DNA of 64,000 nucleotides from Bactrocera neohumeralis. Taxonomy: Eukaryota; Arthropoda; Insecta; Diptera; Tephritidae. Location of the stretch: positions 31,678,089 through 31,742,088 of the forward strand of contig NC_065922.1 of assembly GCF_024586455.1 (NCBI RefSeq), in the 5' to 3' direction. A program made the position numbers and the translations under genes. The notes under the pieces are model-generated. The model did not search any database and was not told where the DNA came from. It saw only the letters and a program-made list of their open reading frames with translations. Below, one piece after another: positions 21,175 through 32,870 of this stretch (position 1 is the first letter of the stretch; every line of letters begins with the position of its first letter).

Positions 21175-24100
21175 CAAGATACGTATTATTAGTGTTTTGA
21201 CCATAGTCACTTGGCAGGGAACTAAGGATAAGAAATACATATAGAATAAGGGAACAGCATTCCCCTCTTCTGTAGTTGTCGTTCAGCTTTTCCAAAAATA
21301 GGCGCAACATTCGATTTTTAGATTACTAAGGAAAACTCATTGGAGGTAGTTACTTCCTTAATAATTTTAATGTGGATAAAGTTCCTCTAAGCGAACTGAG
21401 CGTTTAGTACAAGGCCACTTGAATATGGAATATACTAGTGTCTGAGAATATCTGTCTAAATAATTTATGAAGAATCCCTTTCTTAAGTCCTGCTTATATA
21501 TAGGGATACAATTGATCGCAAAAATTTAATCTTCGTAATGCGAAATAATATCTTTCTTTAATAACCTAATATTCATAAAATTAATAATATTAAAACTTTC
21601 TACTTGCCACATAAAAATGAGAGCAGACCTGACATTAAATTATAACCACTTGCTACCAAATAATGCCACAACTACTTGGAGCAGCGCCACAGCTGTCAAG
21701 CCGAGTTCGCACACGTTGATGCACGAAAGTCGCTCAAGGCCGAAACGCAATTAAACAAATTACAAACTGTCCACCCAGTAGGCAATCACATACGAGTACA
21801 TATGCATGAACACAACCAGCAGCAGTTATAAGTGTATACAAATTTAATGTGCGCACGTTCACACGTTCAGCACACAGAGGCCGGACAGGAAGGACGCCTT
21901 TTATGCGCCTTAATGTGCGCTTCGAGCGAAATAGCGCATAAAATAAATATCCTTTAGCTTTAGTTTATGCCAATTGACGAGCAACATTTAAAGACGATTT
22001 TTCGGTTGAGCGGCGATTTTTCATTTTCGCGCGCCGCCAAGCGAAAGCCAGCAACGCAGCGCGGCCGCCAGTGAGTGAAGTGAGCGAGCGGCGTCTCACG
22101 ACAGGCGCATGTGAATTATTTAATTGTTACGCAAACGACTTAATTGCAAATAACGCATATTTCAAGCTCAGGCTGACAACGTTGCCGAAAATGCGCCGCC
22201 GCCTGCGCGTCGCTACGCTTTGGACAGGCGTTTGGCCGGCGGCGCGTGAGTCGTCAACGCGCGTTGAAGAGCGACACAGTAGCGACAGTAGCTGCGATCG
22301 CTTGGGAGCCCATGGCTGTTCGACCAGCCTGCCACCCAACCACGCCCCATCAAAACTCATGCTGCGGGCGTGGCCGGCAATGTCAGCCCGTATGCAGCGC
22401 TGTGCGGCTTTTTATGCCCGTTCATATAAATTTTTGACATACGCATAACTGTCAAAATGTTAAAATTTCGGTTATTTGCACATAAAAACATGAAAGCGCA
22501 TACTAAAATTATTGCTCGGCCTTTGCTGTTATTATTGTTGTTTGTATTTTGCGCGCAAATTATAGGCCGTCGGCTGCTTTTTGAATGCCACTGCACTTGT
22601 TGTGCCGCTTGTCAGCAAATAAGGCCAGCTGATTGTTGTTGTGTTGCCATCATTATGTTGTTGTTGTAGCTGGCTGCTAGCTTGACAACCATTTTAGCTT
22701 TTGCATATCTTTGTTTGAATATTTTGCCGTCATTTGTTGGCCTTCGCCGTGGGCTTTGTGTAATAAGTGCACGATTTTAATTTCAAACTTCAACACTTTC
22801 TCAGGACTTCATACTTGAAATGTGTGAAAATATCTGCAGGCTCAACTAATTGTTAGCCTTAACGTCAAACGGCGCTTTAAGTGCGAAATAATTAGTAAGT
22901 GAGAATTAATTAGCGGCTGCAAAGGCGTTAATTCGCTGGATTTTTGGACTAAAAAATTTGTATTTTTGAATGAAAAATTCGGATTTACATAATAAAATAA
23001 AATAGAAAAGAGATTTTGCAAGTGCATCCGAAATATTTATGTAGATATTTTCGCTCTCATAAATTGTGGTACAAAAGACTCAAGGCACGAACTTCAAAAA
23101 ATATTTGTGGATATGTGGCTGGAATTCATGCAACTAATACTGGAATATCTAAATATTGATAGGTTATTACGACTACAATCAAAAATTTCAAACTATATAT
23201 GTATTTAAGTACATGAACTATCACTTTAGATCCAACTTATCTAAGAAGAAGCTTTAGACAAAATTACACTTTTAAAAAGTGGAAGAACCACACTCTTTGT
23301 TATTCCAAATCACATGACACCAAAATTTGTTCAAGACCTTGAAAATTGGTCTTATTTTTCTCTCAAATCTCTTTTACTTTCTATTCATATATGTATTTCC
23401 CATAAAAAATTCTGAAAAGAAATCATAATCTGTGGAAAAATCGTTCACAATTGAGAACTGTGCTTGTTAGTTTTATTGAAAGATACTGTTATTGAGTTGT
23501 TGTAATATCTTACCGCTCTTATCAAATAGGTAATTAAAACCATAGTCAGCAAGTACACTGTAGATTCTCTTTTGTAATAGTGAAAAATGTTGTATATTTC
23601 TTCTTCATCCATTTTGAAGTAGACTAAACACTAAGATAACTTTACTACAAATGGTAAGTTCCTTAAAAAATCGTGCTTTTAATAATAAGGAATTACTTTT
23701 TCAGTCATAATTAGGGTCGTGTGCACCTTTTTTAGGATGAAAAAAAATACGTAGTCTTATTCAAAGGCTCTTTACAGAAAATATGTGAAAAAGTATGCGG
23801 CAAATTTCAAGGTTTCACTAAAAATCAAACGTGAAAATATCGAATATTACAGTATACAAACTGCTTATTTTACTTAATGTAAATCTCGCTTTCGTCTCAA
23901 ATATCATTCGCATTCACTGCTCAGAAACAAAAATGTTACCGAATAGGCAGATATCGGACGAGTCTTTTCAAATAAAAAGTTGAAATATCTTCCACAGAGT
24001 TTTTTTTCTCAAAATGAACGACGCTTAGAGGACATGGATGGCTATTATTGTAGTGACATTTGTAAAAACAATCCGAAATTAGTAGGGACAAGTTGATAGG

Positions 24101-24609
24101 TGGTACAAATATATACAAAATCGGATTTATAGCTATGGTTACAATACATCTGTAGACCAGTATTATCATACATCCACATAATTTCCCTAATTTTAAAATA
24201 TCCATATAAAAAATCTTCCGAAGAGATGGTGAGCTATTCTGAAAAACTTCGTATTAAGGACATCTAGCCTGATAAATATTACTATCAACAGATGATAGCA
24301 ATGGGGATGTGATACTTATAACAGTTATGTTATTTTTTGTATCCAGAAAACGAAATTTATATTGGAAAACGATTTTCATATATTCAGTTGTATTCAAGAT
24401 TGTGACCACTAAAGTAAACTATAAATGAAAATTATCGTTTCCGTGCTAGTTTTTAAGGTCTCCCTCCCTCTTTTCTCTAAATCTCAGATTTTTTTTTTTT
24501 CAGATGAAGGCCTTTTGTTGCTATTCAGTAACACCCCAAAACCATTAGCTATTCAAACGTCCTTAACTTGGTTTAAGATAGAAAAATTATTTCAAAACGT
24601 TCATGAACC
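21175..24609. other. Unassigned, largely unique DNA
   Basis: No transposon coding motif. 21640-22760 is locally GC-richer and low in repeats, with GCGC/GCCGCC-rich sequence at 22020-22400 and a TTG run near 22630; frames of 63-125 codons there overlap in several phases and look like composition effects. 22770-24600 is AT-rich. A minus-strand frame at 23936-24205 has hydrophobic stretches but no family match. Confidence 0.5.
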
Positions 24610-25128
24610 ATTTACACTTGAATATATGTACATCTAAAGATCCATTTCGAGGCACTCTGCTTTACAAAAAAAAAAAACCCCAGAAACTTCAAATTTAATG
24701 GATAATATTTATTGTCATTCGAACCAAAATCCTTTGGCATTTGTTTTTTGGGGATTGTCTCTTTCATATGTTGGCATCGGCTATGTCGATGGTTCATCCG
24801 TTGGGTCCAATTTTTCATGACTCGTTCGAGGATTTTGACTGGTAACTGGCGAATGACACTCGTAATGTCTTACACCCAGGCCGGAATCGAAGCGATATAC
24901 TCAAATGCGGCAATTTTGTTTGTTTGCATAGCCATTGCTGGATCTCAAAATAGGTGATGGTGTTTCGAATAGTACGCTCAGTAGGCGTACTATATTAACC
25001 CTAAGTTGAGCGAATCGCCAAAGAATACTGAACAAAACTGTGAAATGAACTTCATACGACTCACGCGTGTTCTATAAAAAAAGGCTTTTGAAAAAAGTGC
25101 CTCTACTTGTATCACCCTTTATAAGGTA
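24610..25128 (-). mobile_element. DD41D (VISITOR-like) element, internally deleted, MITE-like
   Basis: The right edge, read on the minus strand, starts TATAAAGGGTGATACAAG. A short block reading NGYANKQNCRI lies near 24920, then directly the C-terminus PVKILERVMKNWTQRMNHRH near 24800. The left edge contains a GAGGCACT/AGTGCCTC pair shared with the right edge, suggesting degraded terminal inverted repeats. Almost all of the catalytic domain is gone. About 0.5 kb. Confidence 0.65.
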
Positions 25129-25149
25129 CTGTAAAAATAAATGCATTAT

Positions 25150-25570
25150 TTTTTTATTAGTTGGCTATGATGGTCAGAAAGAAGTCTAGAACTCTTAGAA
25201 GAGCTCTAGATCCAGACCTGTATTGCCAACAACTAGTCCGGAAGGCAGCAATCGCTCAAAAATTGCCAGCCTTGACCAACAAAAGAGGAATTTTGTTTCA
25301 TCAAGTCAAGAAACACATATCGACACCAGCTCTTGGAGATTATTTGCGAGGATTTTACGCATGCACATTATAGGCCAAGCGATTACTCCTCCTGTCTATG
25401 GCGAATGACTTTGCAGGTGAAAAATTCGCCCCAAAAACAGCTTGTGAAATTCAACGGTCGCAGGTTTTTCCCAAAGGCAGTGGGAGTTTTAATGAAAGTG
25501 ACATTTTGAAAATATCTTATGTTTAACTCGGATTATATCAACTATGGTGATATAGTTTGAAGTCTGAAAA
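25150..25570 (+). mobile_element. Cecropia-like mariner relic, C-terminal half
   Basis: The plus-strand frame from about 25161 reads LDPDLYCQQL, then AAIAQKLPALTNKRGILFHQ; the second catalytic Asp is replaced (HQVKK for HQDNA). After a deletion it reads, in other phases, GQAITPP, then AGEKFAPKTACEIQ and SQVFPKGSG. The string GGTGAAAAATTC is shared with the copies at 16815 and 20590. Confidence 0.7.
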
Positions 25571-27514
25571 TAACGATTCAAAATTTTTAGTAAACATAAG
25601 TCTTTCATTATAAACTAAATATTATCAATATTAAAAAAAATGAGAAAATTTCGAAGTTGCGATCATTACGGGTCGCTTTGACCCGACGATTTCGGTTGAG
25701 TAACCATTAGCTATTCAAGTCTTCTGAGAAGTAATGGCGCCAATTCCAAATTTCTGCACAATCATGCCACAGCTACGGCTAGTTGTCCAACTCAACTACT
25801 GTTGCCGGCGGCTTGTCTTTCAAGTGCCTCAGCATCTCTACTTTGCCTTTGTTTGCTGCGCGCTTAAATGTTTTTCAATTACTTTTCACTACCAACTCCC
25901 ACCGAGTGGATCACAATGCCGCATTTCTGCTATTCTTTCTGTGACAATTTTAGTCGCACTCGAATTGACAATACAAAAAGATACTTTCCAGCAAATCGCT
26001 GCTAAAAACAATGTAATTGCTACCGGGAAGTATAAAATGCCGCAAATGTGAAAGAGGCTAAGGTGAGCCAGCATTAAAGGCGTGAATATGTGACCGAAGA
26101 GGAAAAGTGCGCACTCAAGTGGTCATCCATTGTCCATCTGTGCGCTCAACGCTTTGTTCGCTTTGTGCGTTTTGCGAAAACACTGACCGCCAGCGCTGCC
26201 ACCAGCATTGTCATTCGTTAGCTCACCATTGTCCTTTTGACAGTTTCGCAATTGTCCTTTTTGTTGGCGCGCATTGTTGTTGTTGCTGTTGCAAGCACGT
26301 GTGGGTGTTTTTGGGTGGGCGTGCCGATTAGACATGTCATTGTGTTGCTTTATTCAGCCGTTTTTATGTATTTCATGCTCGTAATGCGATTTTCTGGATT
26401 GTCCTTTGACTTGAGTGTTCTTCTTTATAGTTGATCTCTTAAGAAACCTCGTCTCCTTTCTTATGCCGAGTTAATTAAGATTAAATATTGAGGTGTGAGC
26501 ATTGTTCGCATTAAACGCCAAATGCTTATTATCCGAAGCACTTCATTTCAAAATTCTTAATGCATTAAGGATATGCCGCTCTTTGGTGAAATTTCTACAC
26601 TTCAATTTCTTTTTCATTTCCACCACTTTGTTACTTATATGTACATATACAAACATACTATATCAATATACATATGTACATAACTTTATATACTTCAATG
26701 TTTCTTAGTATCATGCTCCCCTTATTTTGAAACGTTTCTCTTCTCTTTTCTGATTGGTCGCTTGTCTCAAGGTGTTTTCCTCAGCGCAAGCCATTTAACA
26801 GTCAACAAGCGAGTCCCTGACGTTAAGGATATACACTTCAAAAGTAATACATACATAGTATTCTATGTGACTTGTGTGGCGCACGCGATCTTTTAAAGCG
26901 TCTCTTAAGTGTTGATCCTGCAGGACGAACAACTAACATTACTAATGGCAAACGTTTTAATTTCTTAACGTTTATTACGTTAGTTTCTTCTATGACTAAA
27001 TGGTTAGGATATGATTATTTTATCAACTTTAATCACTTTACTTTTGAGACTAATTACTGTTCAATTGAGCTCTTTTACTGATTTCAACTTAAGCAAAACA
27101 AAAATGAATTTCATACCTAGCTCTTCCACTATTTAGGACATTTAAGTTTATTAGATAAATTACTGATAAACATTAGAGAGAATATAACCTATTTAATCTG
27201 ATGACTTCAACGTCCAGATGGTTTCTACAAGCTCAGTTTGAGAAATTTTGGTCTAAAGTTTGTTTAAATACATATGTTTATGGTATTTATTATGCTTAAG
27301 GAAACTTTCGAAACTGCTTTTTTCGAAAGACCAACACAGGTACATGAAAAACTGGTCGAAATATTAGCCATATTTTAACAGTCAGTTTCAGATAGATACA
27401 CTATAAAGAGCAGCTAACTTAGTTCTCAAAAAAAGATTTATCTTCGCTTGTATTGAAGTTTTTACTAGAACTATTTAAGAATCACAATCTAGCTAAACTG
27501 AAAATATCAATACC
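25571..27514. other. Unassigned DNA
   Basis: No gene seen. GGGTCGCTTTGACCCGACGA near 25669 contains a short inverted repeat. 25730-26450 is the most complex part, with a TGTTGTTGTTGCTGTTGC run near 26275; 26640-27510 is AT-rich with ATATGTACAT-type simple sequence. Likely host non-coding DNA. Confidence 0.5.
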
Positions 27515-27835
27515 AAAAATATATATTTTTCCAACTTTTACATTAATAATAGATAATAGGGGAGGAGATTTTCAAATGATGTCTGAGAGCGTAAATTGAA
27601 ACAATTGACTACCGCAAGATTCATAGTTGTTGCAGGTTAGGTTATATGAAGTCGTAGAGTTGGTACAAAATCGATGGATCTCACTTGAGCAGACCTCAAT
27701 CTCAATGTCAGTACCAGAATATACATATATACTTTTCCACCTTTTTCCGTAAGATAATAGGGGAGTGAATTTCCAAATGATATACAAGAGTGGAAAGTCA
27801 AGCATGTGCAAAACGCAGGCTTAACAGTTGTTACA
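27515..27835 (-). mobile_element. Short non-LTR 3'-end fragment, duplicate of the neighbouring one
   Basis: On the minus strand EVCSSEIHRFCTNSTT at 27648-27700 parallels KVCPSEIHRCWINPTT of the neighbour at 27840, and both run into an AACCTAACC tail. GATAATAGGGGA occurs at 27552 and 27753, and ATCGATGGAT at 27670 and 27881, so the two copies form an imperfect direct repeat of about 200-211 bp. Confidence 0.6.
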
Positions 27836-28430
27836 GGTTCGAATAGGTTAAATTAGGTTAGGTAGTAGGGTTGATCCAACATCGATGGATTTCACTTGGA
27901 CAGACCTTGCCATACTTAGCCTCCACTTTGTTATACGAGGAAGGCGAATGTTTGTTGACACAACTGACCAGCTTGAGCCATGGATTTCCCTTGAGCATCT
28001 TGATGTAAACCGCGGATATAGCCGCCACAAACCGCTCCATTCCTCGTGGTAGATGGCTCCATCTTCCCTGCTACGATCGCACACACCAAGTTTCATTCAG
28101 TCAGTCCATTTGGCGATATCTCTGAACGTTGGTGCTGCGCAGGTGCGAGGCTTCTTACCCGGGCTTTTAGCGTCATAGACCTAGCATAGGCTCCTCTTCT
28201 GGTGATTTACGCCAGTAAGCGCGCTTTCAAAAGAGAGAGATTTTTGGAGCCGATTTCGATTCTGTCACTCCAGGCAGTGACTAACACGAGACAATGTTCG
28301 ATTTCAAGGTCAATTCAGACTTACTTCCACCTATTGTGTCCCCATTCAGAACTACTCAACGTACTGCGAAGCTTGGTAGGGTTTTAACGGAACGGACGCA
28401 GTGTCGAAATTTAGGCGCCAGTCATTTCTG
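27836..28430 (-). mobile_element. Probable non-LTR retrotransposon 3' end, family uncertain
   Basis: A minus-strand frame of 60-82 codons (KMLKGNPWLKLVSCVNKHSP, then VCPSEIHRCWINPTT) ends in AACCTAACCTAATTTAACCT at 27849-27868. That tail type also ends R1-like fragments at 38500, 55272 and 58651. The coding part has no motif I can name. The assignment rests on the tail and on the neighbouring duplicate. Confidence 0.4.
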
Positions 28431-28664
28431 AAGTATGTCAATCACCACCAGCCCAGAATTCAACAAAACACGTAAATTCGGTCCCGAAATCATAGTTCGA
28501 GTCGAATCCGAGGTCAGTTTTTGTAAAGAGTTTTTACAAGCCTTAAAATCCCCATTATCACCAGAGCACACATGATTTCTTTCCGAGAAGTAGCCGATTT
28601 CCCAATAAAGACAAAACAGGTAGCCTGCCGAAAACATAGATGTTAAAGATATAGGTAATAAAAA

Positions 28665-29189
28665 CCCCGTTCTTCGGAAAAGTTGAGTGATTTTCGCACC
28701 AATAGGGCTTTCACTTTTCCCAAATGATGTCTCAAAAGAGTTTTCATTGATCCTTCCGATATTCTAACAACTGTTAATCGTCGATTTTCAAGCAGCAGTT
28801 CCTTTACTCCTGTTGATTATCAGTTGATATTGCTGGGCGTCTTGGGCATGGTTCGTGGTCAACGCGTTCTCTACGCCTTTTGAATAATTTGAACCAATCA
28901 AAAACACTACCAATTCACCAAACTTCTGTACGTTTCGGCACCGAAAATTTAATTCCCCACACAAAACTTAATAGAACTTCTTGGTTCAATACTTTCATTC
29001 ATCGTCACAATCGCCGAATGCACTTTATGTACTTCAGAGAGACAAGCTTATACTAAACACTAATGATTAATTTAATATGATACTTGTATTTGGCACAGAT
29101 ATCATTGTTGGTCATACCAACCTAGAAGTAGAAAACTTTCCAACGAAACGGTTTTTGTGCGAAAAAGTCTTACTATTTTTTGCCCACAG
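28665..29189 (-). mobile_element. Mariner relic (irritans-like), 5' terminal repeat present
   Basis: The right end at about 29172-29189 is the complement of CTGTGGGCAAAAAATAG and is followed by TA at 29190-29191. Inside on the minus strand: DWFKLFKRRRERVDHEP near 28890, PAISTDNQQE, CCLKIDD near 28790, and KALLVRKSLNFS near 28680. The reading breaks off before the first catalytic Asp, so only the DNA-binding half remains. Confidence 0.75.
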
Positions 29190-29191
29190 TA

Positions 29192-30539
29192 GTATAATTC
29201 ATACAATAAGCACTAAAATGGTTTCCAGTGACCCCGATTTTGGGGCTGTCATAAACCCAATGTCTCCGACATCTTAGCCCTGATGCAAACACTAACCTTT
29301 TATTCGTACATTGCAACTTAGCAAACTAACTAACTATGGTAAGTTGCTAGGCTGAAACGTGAAAACGTCTTGGCGCATTCAAGCATGCAATAAATGAAAG
29401 TGTTCCGTGTACTAATTTAAATTTGTCATCGATTCTATCGCTTTGATAGTCTGTACCACTTAGCATATCTGGATCTACACGATCATATCCGCAAAAGCAC
29501 AGACAGACAAACAACCTAACATTGGCAATTTGTTAATCTGCTTTGATAAAAATATGCACACACAGATCTCTATATGCATACATACTTACTTTTTAAGCAC
29601 TTGCAAATCGACCAATATATGTCTACTCACACACACACACATACACACTTGCACATATCAACCTATGTACACTCCACTGATCTGCATAACTAAACAACAA
29701 CAAGTATAAGCAGAAATTAAGGTTAAAGACTTTGCGCTTCTCGTATGCTGGTAAGCCTGCTTGGATCACCATGTACCCCCTGCACTTGCCACGGCATTTC
29801 AGCTAATTAGTTATTCCGCATTTTGCTGATCCTCGCTTATCCAACGTCGCCGCTTGCTCCCGCTGCTGTTGAACATTGTAATTTGCATTTATCTTGAGTT
29901 CATTTATCTTTAACAGAATGTTGTAGTCAATCGCTTATCGAACAATTCACATCTAGGAACTGATCAGACCAAAAGGCGAAGCATATACACTCCAACATAC
30001 ATAAACCTTTATGTAAAAAACAAAAAATAAGTACCAAAATGATGTGTATGAAGTGCGATTTGAGTCTCAAGAGTGTGCGGCCAATTTTATTTTTATGAAG
30101 AAAAAATGTTTGTTTCTTTAGTTTGTACTTTAGCATTTGATATTGAATACTTCTCAAATCGCAATAGCGTTCGTGTATGCTCGGCGTTTCTTGCCGTGGA
30201 AATCCCCGTTGCCATTAACTTTTTGGTATAGAATTCAAAATTGGTATGAGACACTGTCTTTAACTTCCTAGAACCCGTGAATATCAGTTAGAGGTTTGCC
30301 TTATTCAAGATCTCAAACAAGGCAGTCGCTGAAGATGTTGATGGCTACTCTATGAATGATATTCAGAATATGTTTGTCGCGTCCGAAATCACATCACTAA
30401 TGATTATTTTGATGTGATATTTGGCGCAGATCTCACTGATGGAAATCGTCGACGTATTGTAAGAATGTTCTTTTGAACTTTTTAAGAGACAGCGAAAATA
30501 CCCCAACGAAAACTACTGTGAGATGAGTGCCTAAAGTTC
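29192..30539. other. Unassigned DNA
   Basis: A CA-rich tract lies at 29625-29655. 30395-30450 (GATATTTGGCGCAGAT) resembles the mariner 5' leader at 29080-29110 but is too short to call. 29690-29950 looks like unique DNA. No gene. Confidence 0.5.
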
Positions 30540-30960
30540 CTCAGCGGAAGCAAGCGGGCCGCAATATGGAGGTGTTCGACGGGGGCCATCAAGGAACAAT
30601 CCATTGTAGTTCGGGGTGCGGTTTTCTAACTTGTCTCGGTCTTCTTCAGCTGCGTCCTGCTGCGTACAGGTGACTGTTGGCTAGCGACTTAAGGTTTTGT
30701 ACTCTTTCTGTGCGGACTGAACACGTAACTACGAAAGTTTTGATGTTTTTCTCCTAGTTGCGTTGTATGACTGGTAATGGCAAAAGTTTTTGACAAATCC
30801 AGCGCTAGTAGAATAGTCCTTTTATAGGGTTTTCTTTTGGTTTCGGAAGGGGAATCTTCCAAAAAAGATGCCGCTTTAAAAAAGCAGCATGTACGATTCA
30901 TATTGTCCGCTAAAGATACACCTCTTTCGGGATCCCGCCCAGTTAGCATTACCTAACTTT
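30540..30960 (-). mobile_element. Jockey-like non-LTR reverse transcriptase fragment
   Basis: The minus-strand frame contains RTILLALDLSKTFAITSHTT near 30785, matching the (R)TILVALDLSKAFDTV.H block of Jockey-clade reverse transcriptases with the first catalytic Asp (ALDLSK). The upstream part of the same domain appears at 31830-32060, separated by R1-like sequence. Confidence 0.65.
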
Positions 30961-31009
30961 AGTGGACTTGCGGAACAGTATGCTCACGTACTAACCCCTT
31001 AACACCGGC

Positions 31010-31800
31010 TGCTTTAGCTTGTATTTGGATCTTAGCTTGACTTTAGCTGAGAGGGCTCTCTTACTTTCTCTACCAGTGTTAGCCATTTTTCGTAACAGGG
31101 CCGCTGTCACTGTAGCTGCCTTGTCACAGGCTCTTTCAACATGTGCTTTGAAATTTAGAAGCCAAGGTACCTCAGGGAGTTTTGCGTTGTAATGTTGTAT
31201 CCATCTTTATTTAAGATGCCCGTTTCTAGCTAGCGGTCGCATTACAGAAGTTTGAGAAAGTTCTTTCGCAACCACTGTCACAGCAATGGCGTCCACATAG
31301 GCAAATATTTGAACTTTTTTTGGTCGCGGTAGGTGTGTAATCCCCATTGTATAGTACATTCCGTAGTCATGAACCCAATACGAAGCCCTGCGGTACTCCA
31401 TCTGTCCGCACGTAGCTTTTTGGACATGCATCGGTATCGTACAGTAGCAATCTGTCAGACAGATACTAATTATCTCTGTGTGTTTCTTGCCTCCAGAATA
31501 CACCGATCTGGTTCCCTCTATGGCCTTGACCGCAATGTTCGTAAATTTGCCGACTGCGTCTATAGTGGATCGATATCTCATGAAACCAAATTGGTTTTCA
31601 GACCAGCCAGACAACTCTCCTTCTATGTGACGTTCCAAACGTGTGCAGATCAGCATCTCCATTATTTTAGCCATCATTTCGATCATACAAAGTCGCTATG
31701 CACTCGGTTCGTTCGCCGGTTTGTTTGGTTTTTAAAGGAGGACCATGCTCTGCTTCTTCCATATCCTCTTATAGAGCGTCATATGTTACCTATGCTTTAA
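31010..31800 (-). mobile_element. R1-like reverse transcriptase fragment lying between Jockey-like pieces
   Basis: Minus-strand reading gives SENQFGFMRYRSTIDAV near 31590 and TNIAVKAIEGTRSVYSGGKK near 31520. The catalytic box is degraded to FAYVDAIAVTVVAKELSQ near 31290 (YADD in active enzymes), and NSLRYLGF follows near 31180. Several stops and frameshifts. The fragment is 5' truncated and ends near 31010. Confidence 0.75.
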
Positions 31801-31829
31801 GTACTGTACACTTTACACAAACCTTTTTC

Positions 31830-32060
31830 TTGGTTGGTTGGGTTCGGATGGTGTGTGAAGGTCGAGAGTAGCAAGGCGATAAGACTCCCCTCGATTGTCG
31901 AGTTCCTCAGGTTTGAGCAATGGAACCACCCTTCCGATTTTCCATATACCCGATACGCGAAGAGTACTATAATCAAGAGGCAGTATTACTAGTTGCTTCT
32001 TACATCGAAGTAGGGACCCCGTCAGGCTGATCGTGATCGAGAATATCTTTTGTCATCAAA
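31830..32060 (-). mobile_element. Jockey-like fragment, upstream part of the reverse transcriptase
   Basis: On the minus strand, with frameshifts, IWKIGRVVPLLKPEELDNRG near 31930 matches the W..(G/R)V(V/I)PLLKPGKP..GESYRPI block at the start of Jockey-type reverse transcriptase domains; GESYRLATLDLHTP follows. Order and strand fit a single element with the piece at 30540-30960. Confidence 0.55.
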
Positions 32061-32164
32061 TAAACCTCAATTGCATGAGTTTTTGTTTATAGTAGGGGGA
32101 AGCATCGAAAGCCGGTGTGCGGAACTTTAGTCTGCTAAACCCAACCTATCCCAAACTCAAGACT

Positions 32165-32870
32165 CTACTATGGAACCACCAAATAAGCTATTTCTTCGTG
32201 GGAGCGACAAGACATTTTCGTCTCCTCTATAGCACGGACGGATTGCTGTAACTGTCTTAATTTGGTCAAGATGAAAGTTACCGCTTGCGAACAGCTTTCC
32301 ACTTATCAGAGGACTGACACATAAGTCAAATTTTCCACCGTTAAACTACCACCTAGTGCAGTTTCTAACTTTTCCCATATACTTAGAAACGGAGGATAAT
32401 GGAAAAACACGTGCTCAGAGTTTTCTATGGACTCCGTACACATCGAGCATTACAGATTGAGGTCATTTTGAAATTTTTATAGACGGTCTCTGAAGCACCC
32501 ATGCCCGCTTAATATTTGAGTGAGGTAGAAATCCAGGTCCCCATGTTGTCTAGTTATCCACGTGTGGATATCAGGTATAAGTCAGTGAGTCCACCGTCCT
32601 TTGGTTGAGGCTTGTCACTGTTACTGCAATATAAGTATGCTTTTATTTCTTTCCTTTCCTTTTTTCTTTTCTGTAATTGGCGCTGATAGCTCATATAATC
32701 TAGTGAATTCGTCTTCCTGGATATAACTAGTTGGGAAAGCACTTGTTACTGTTATTGCTGTAAGTCTATGCACCGCATTTATTCTGGCATATTGATTTGT
32801 CTAGTGCCTGTATCCATTATCTATGTATGAGTCTTAGCCTAACATATATGTCATAAAGCGGCAAATAATC
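32165..32870 (-). mobile_element. R1-like element, 3' half (same family as 34790 and 44400)
   Basis: DNA-level match with 34790-35210 (GAACAGCTTTCCACTT.TCAGAG, GTGAGTCTATGCACC-like blocks). On the minus strand C-terminal MCTESIENSEHVFFHYPPF near 32420 corresponds to the Cys-His knuckle seen as IEDIDHVFFHCPRF at 34790. No intact frame. Confidence 0.7.

Noticed and set aside
22071..22448. 125-codon plus-strand frame in a GC-rich block
   Set aside because: No domain, overlapping frames on both strands; open length is explained by local GC content.
30395..30450. Possible additional mariner 5' leader
   Set aside because: Only about 40 bp resemble 29080-29110 with several mismatches; too little to call.
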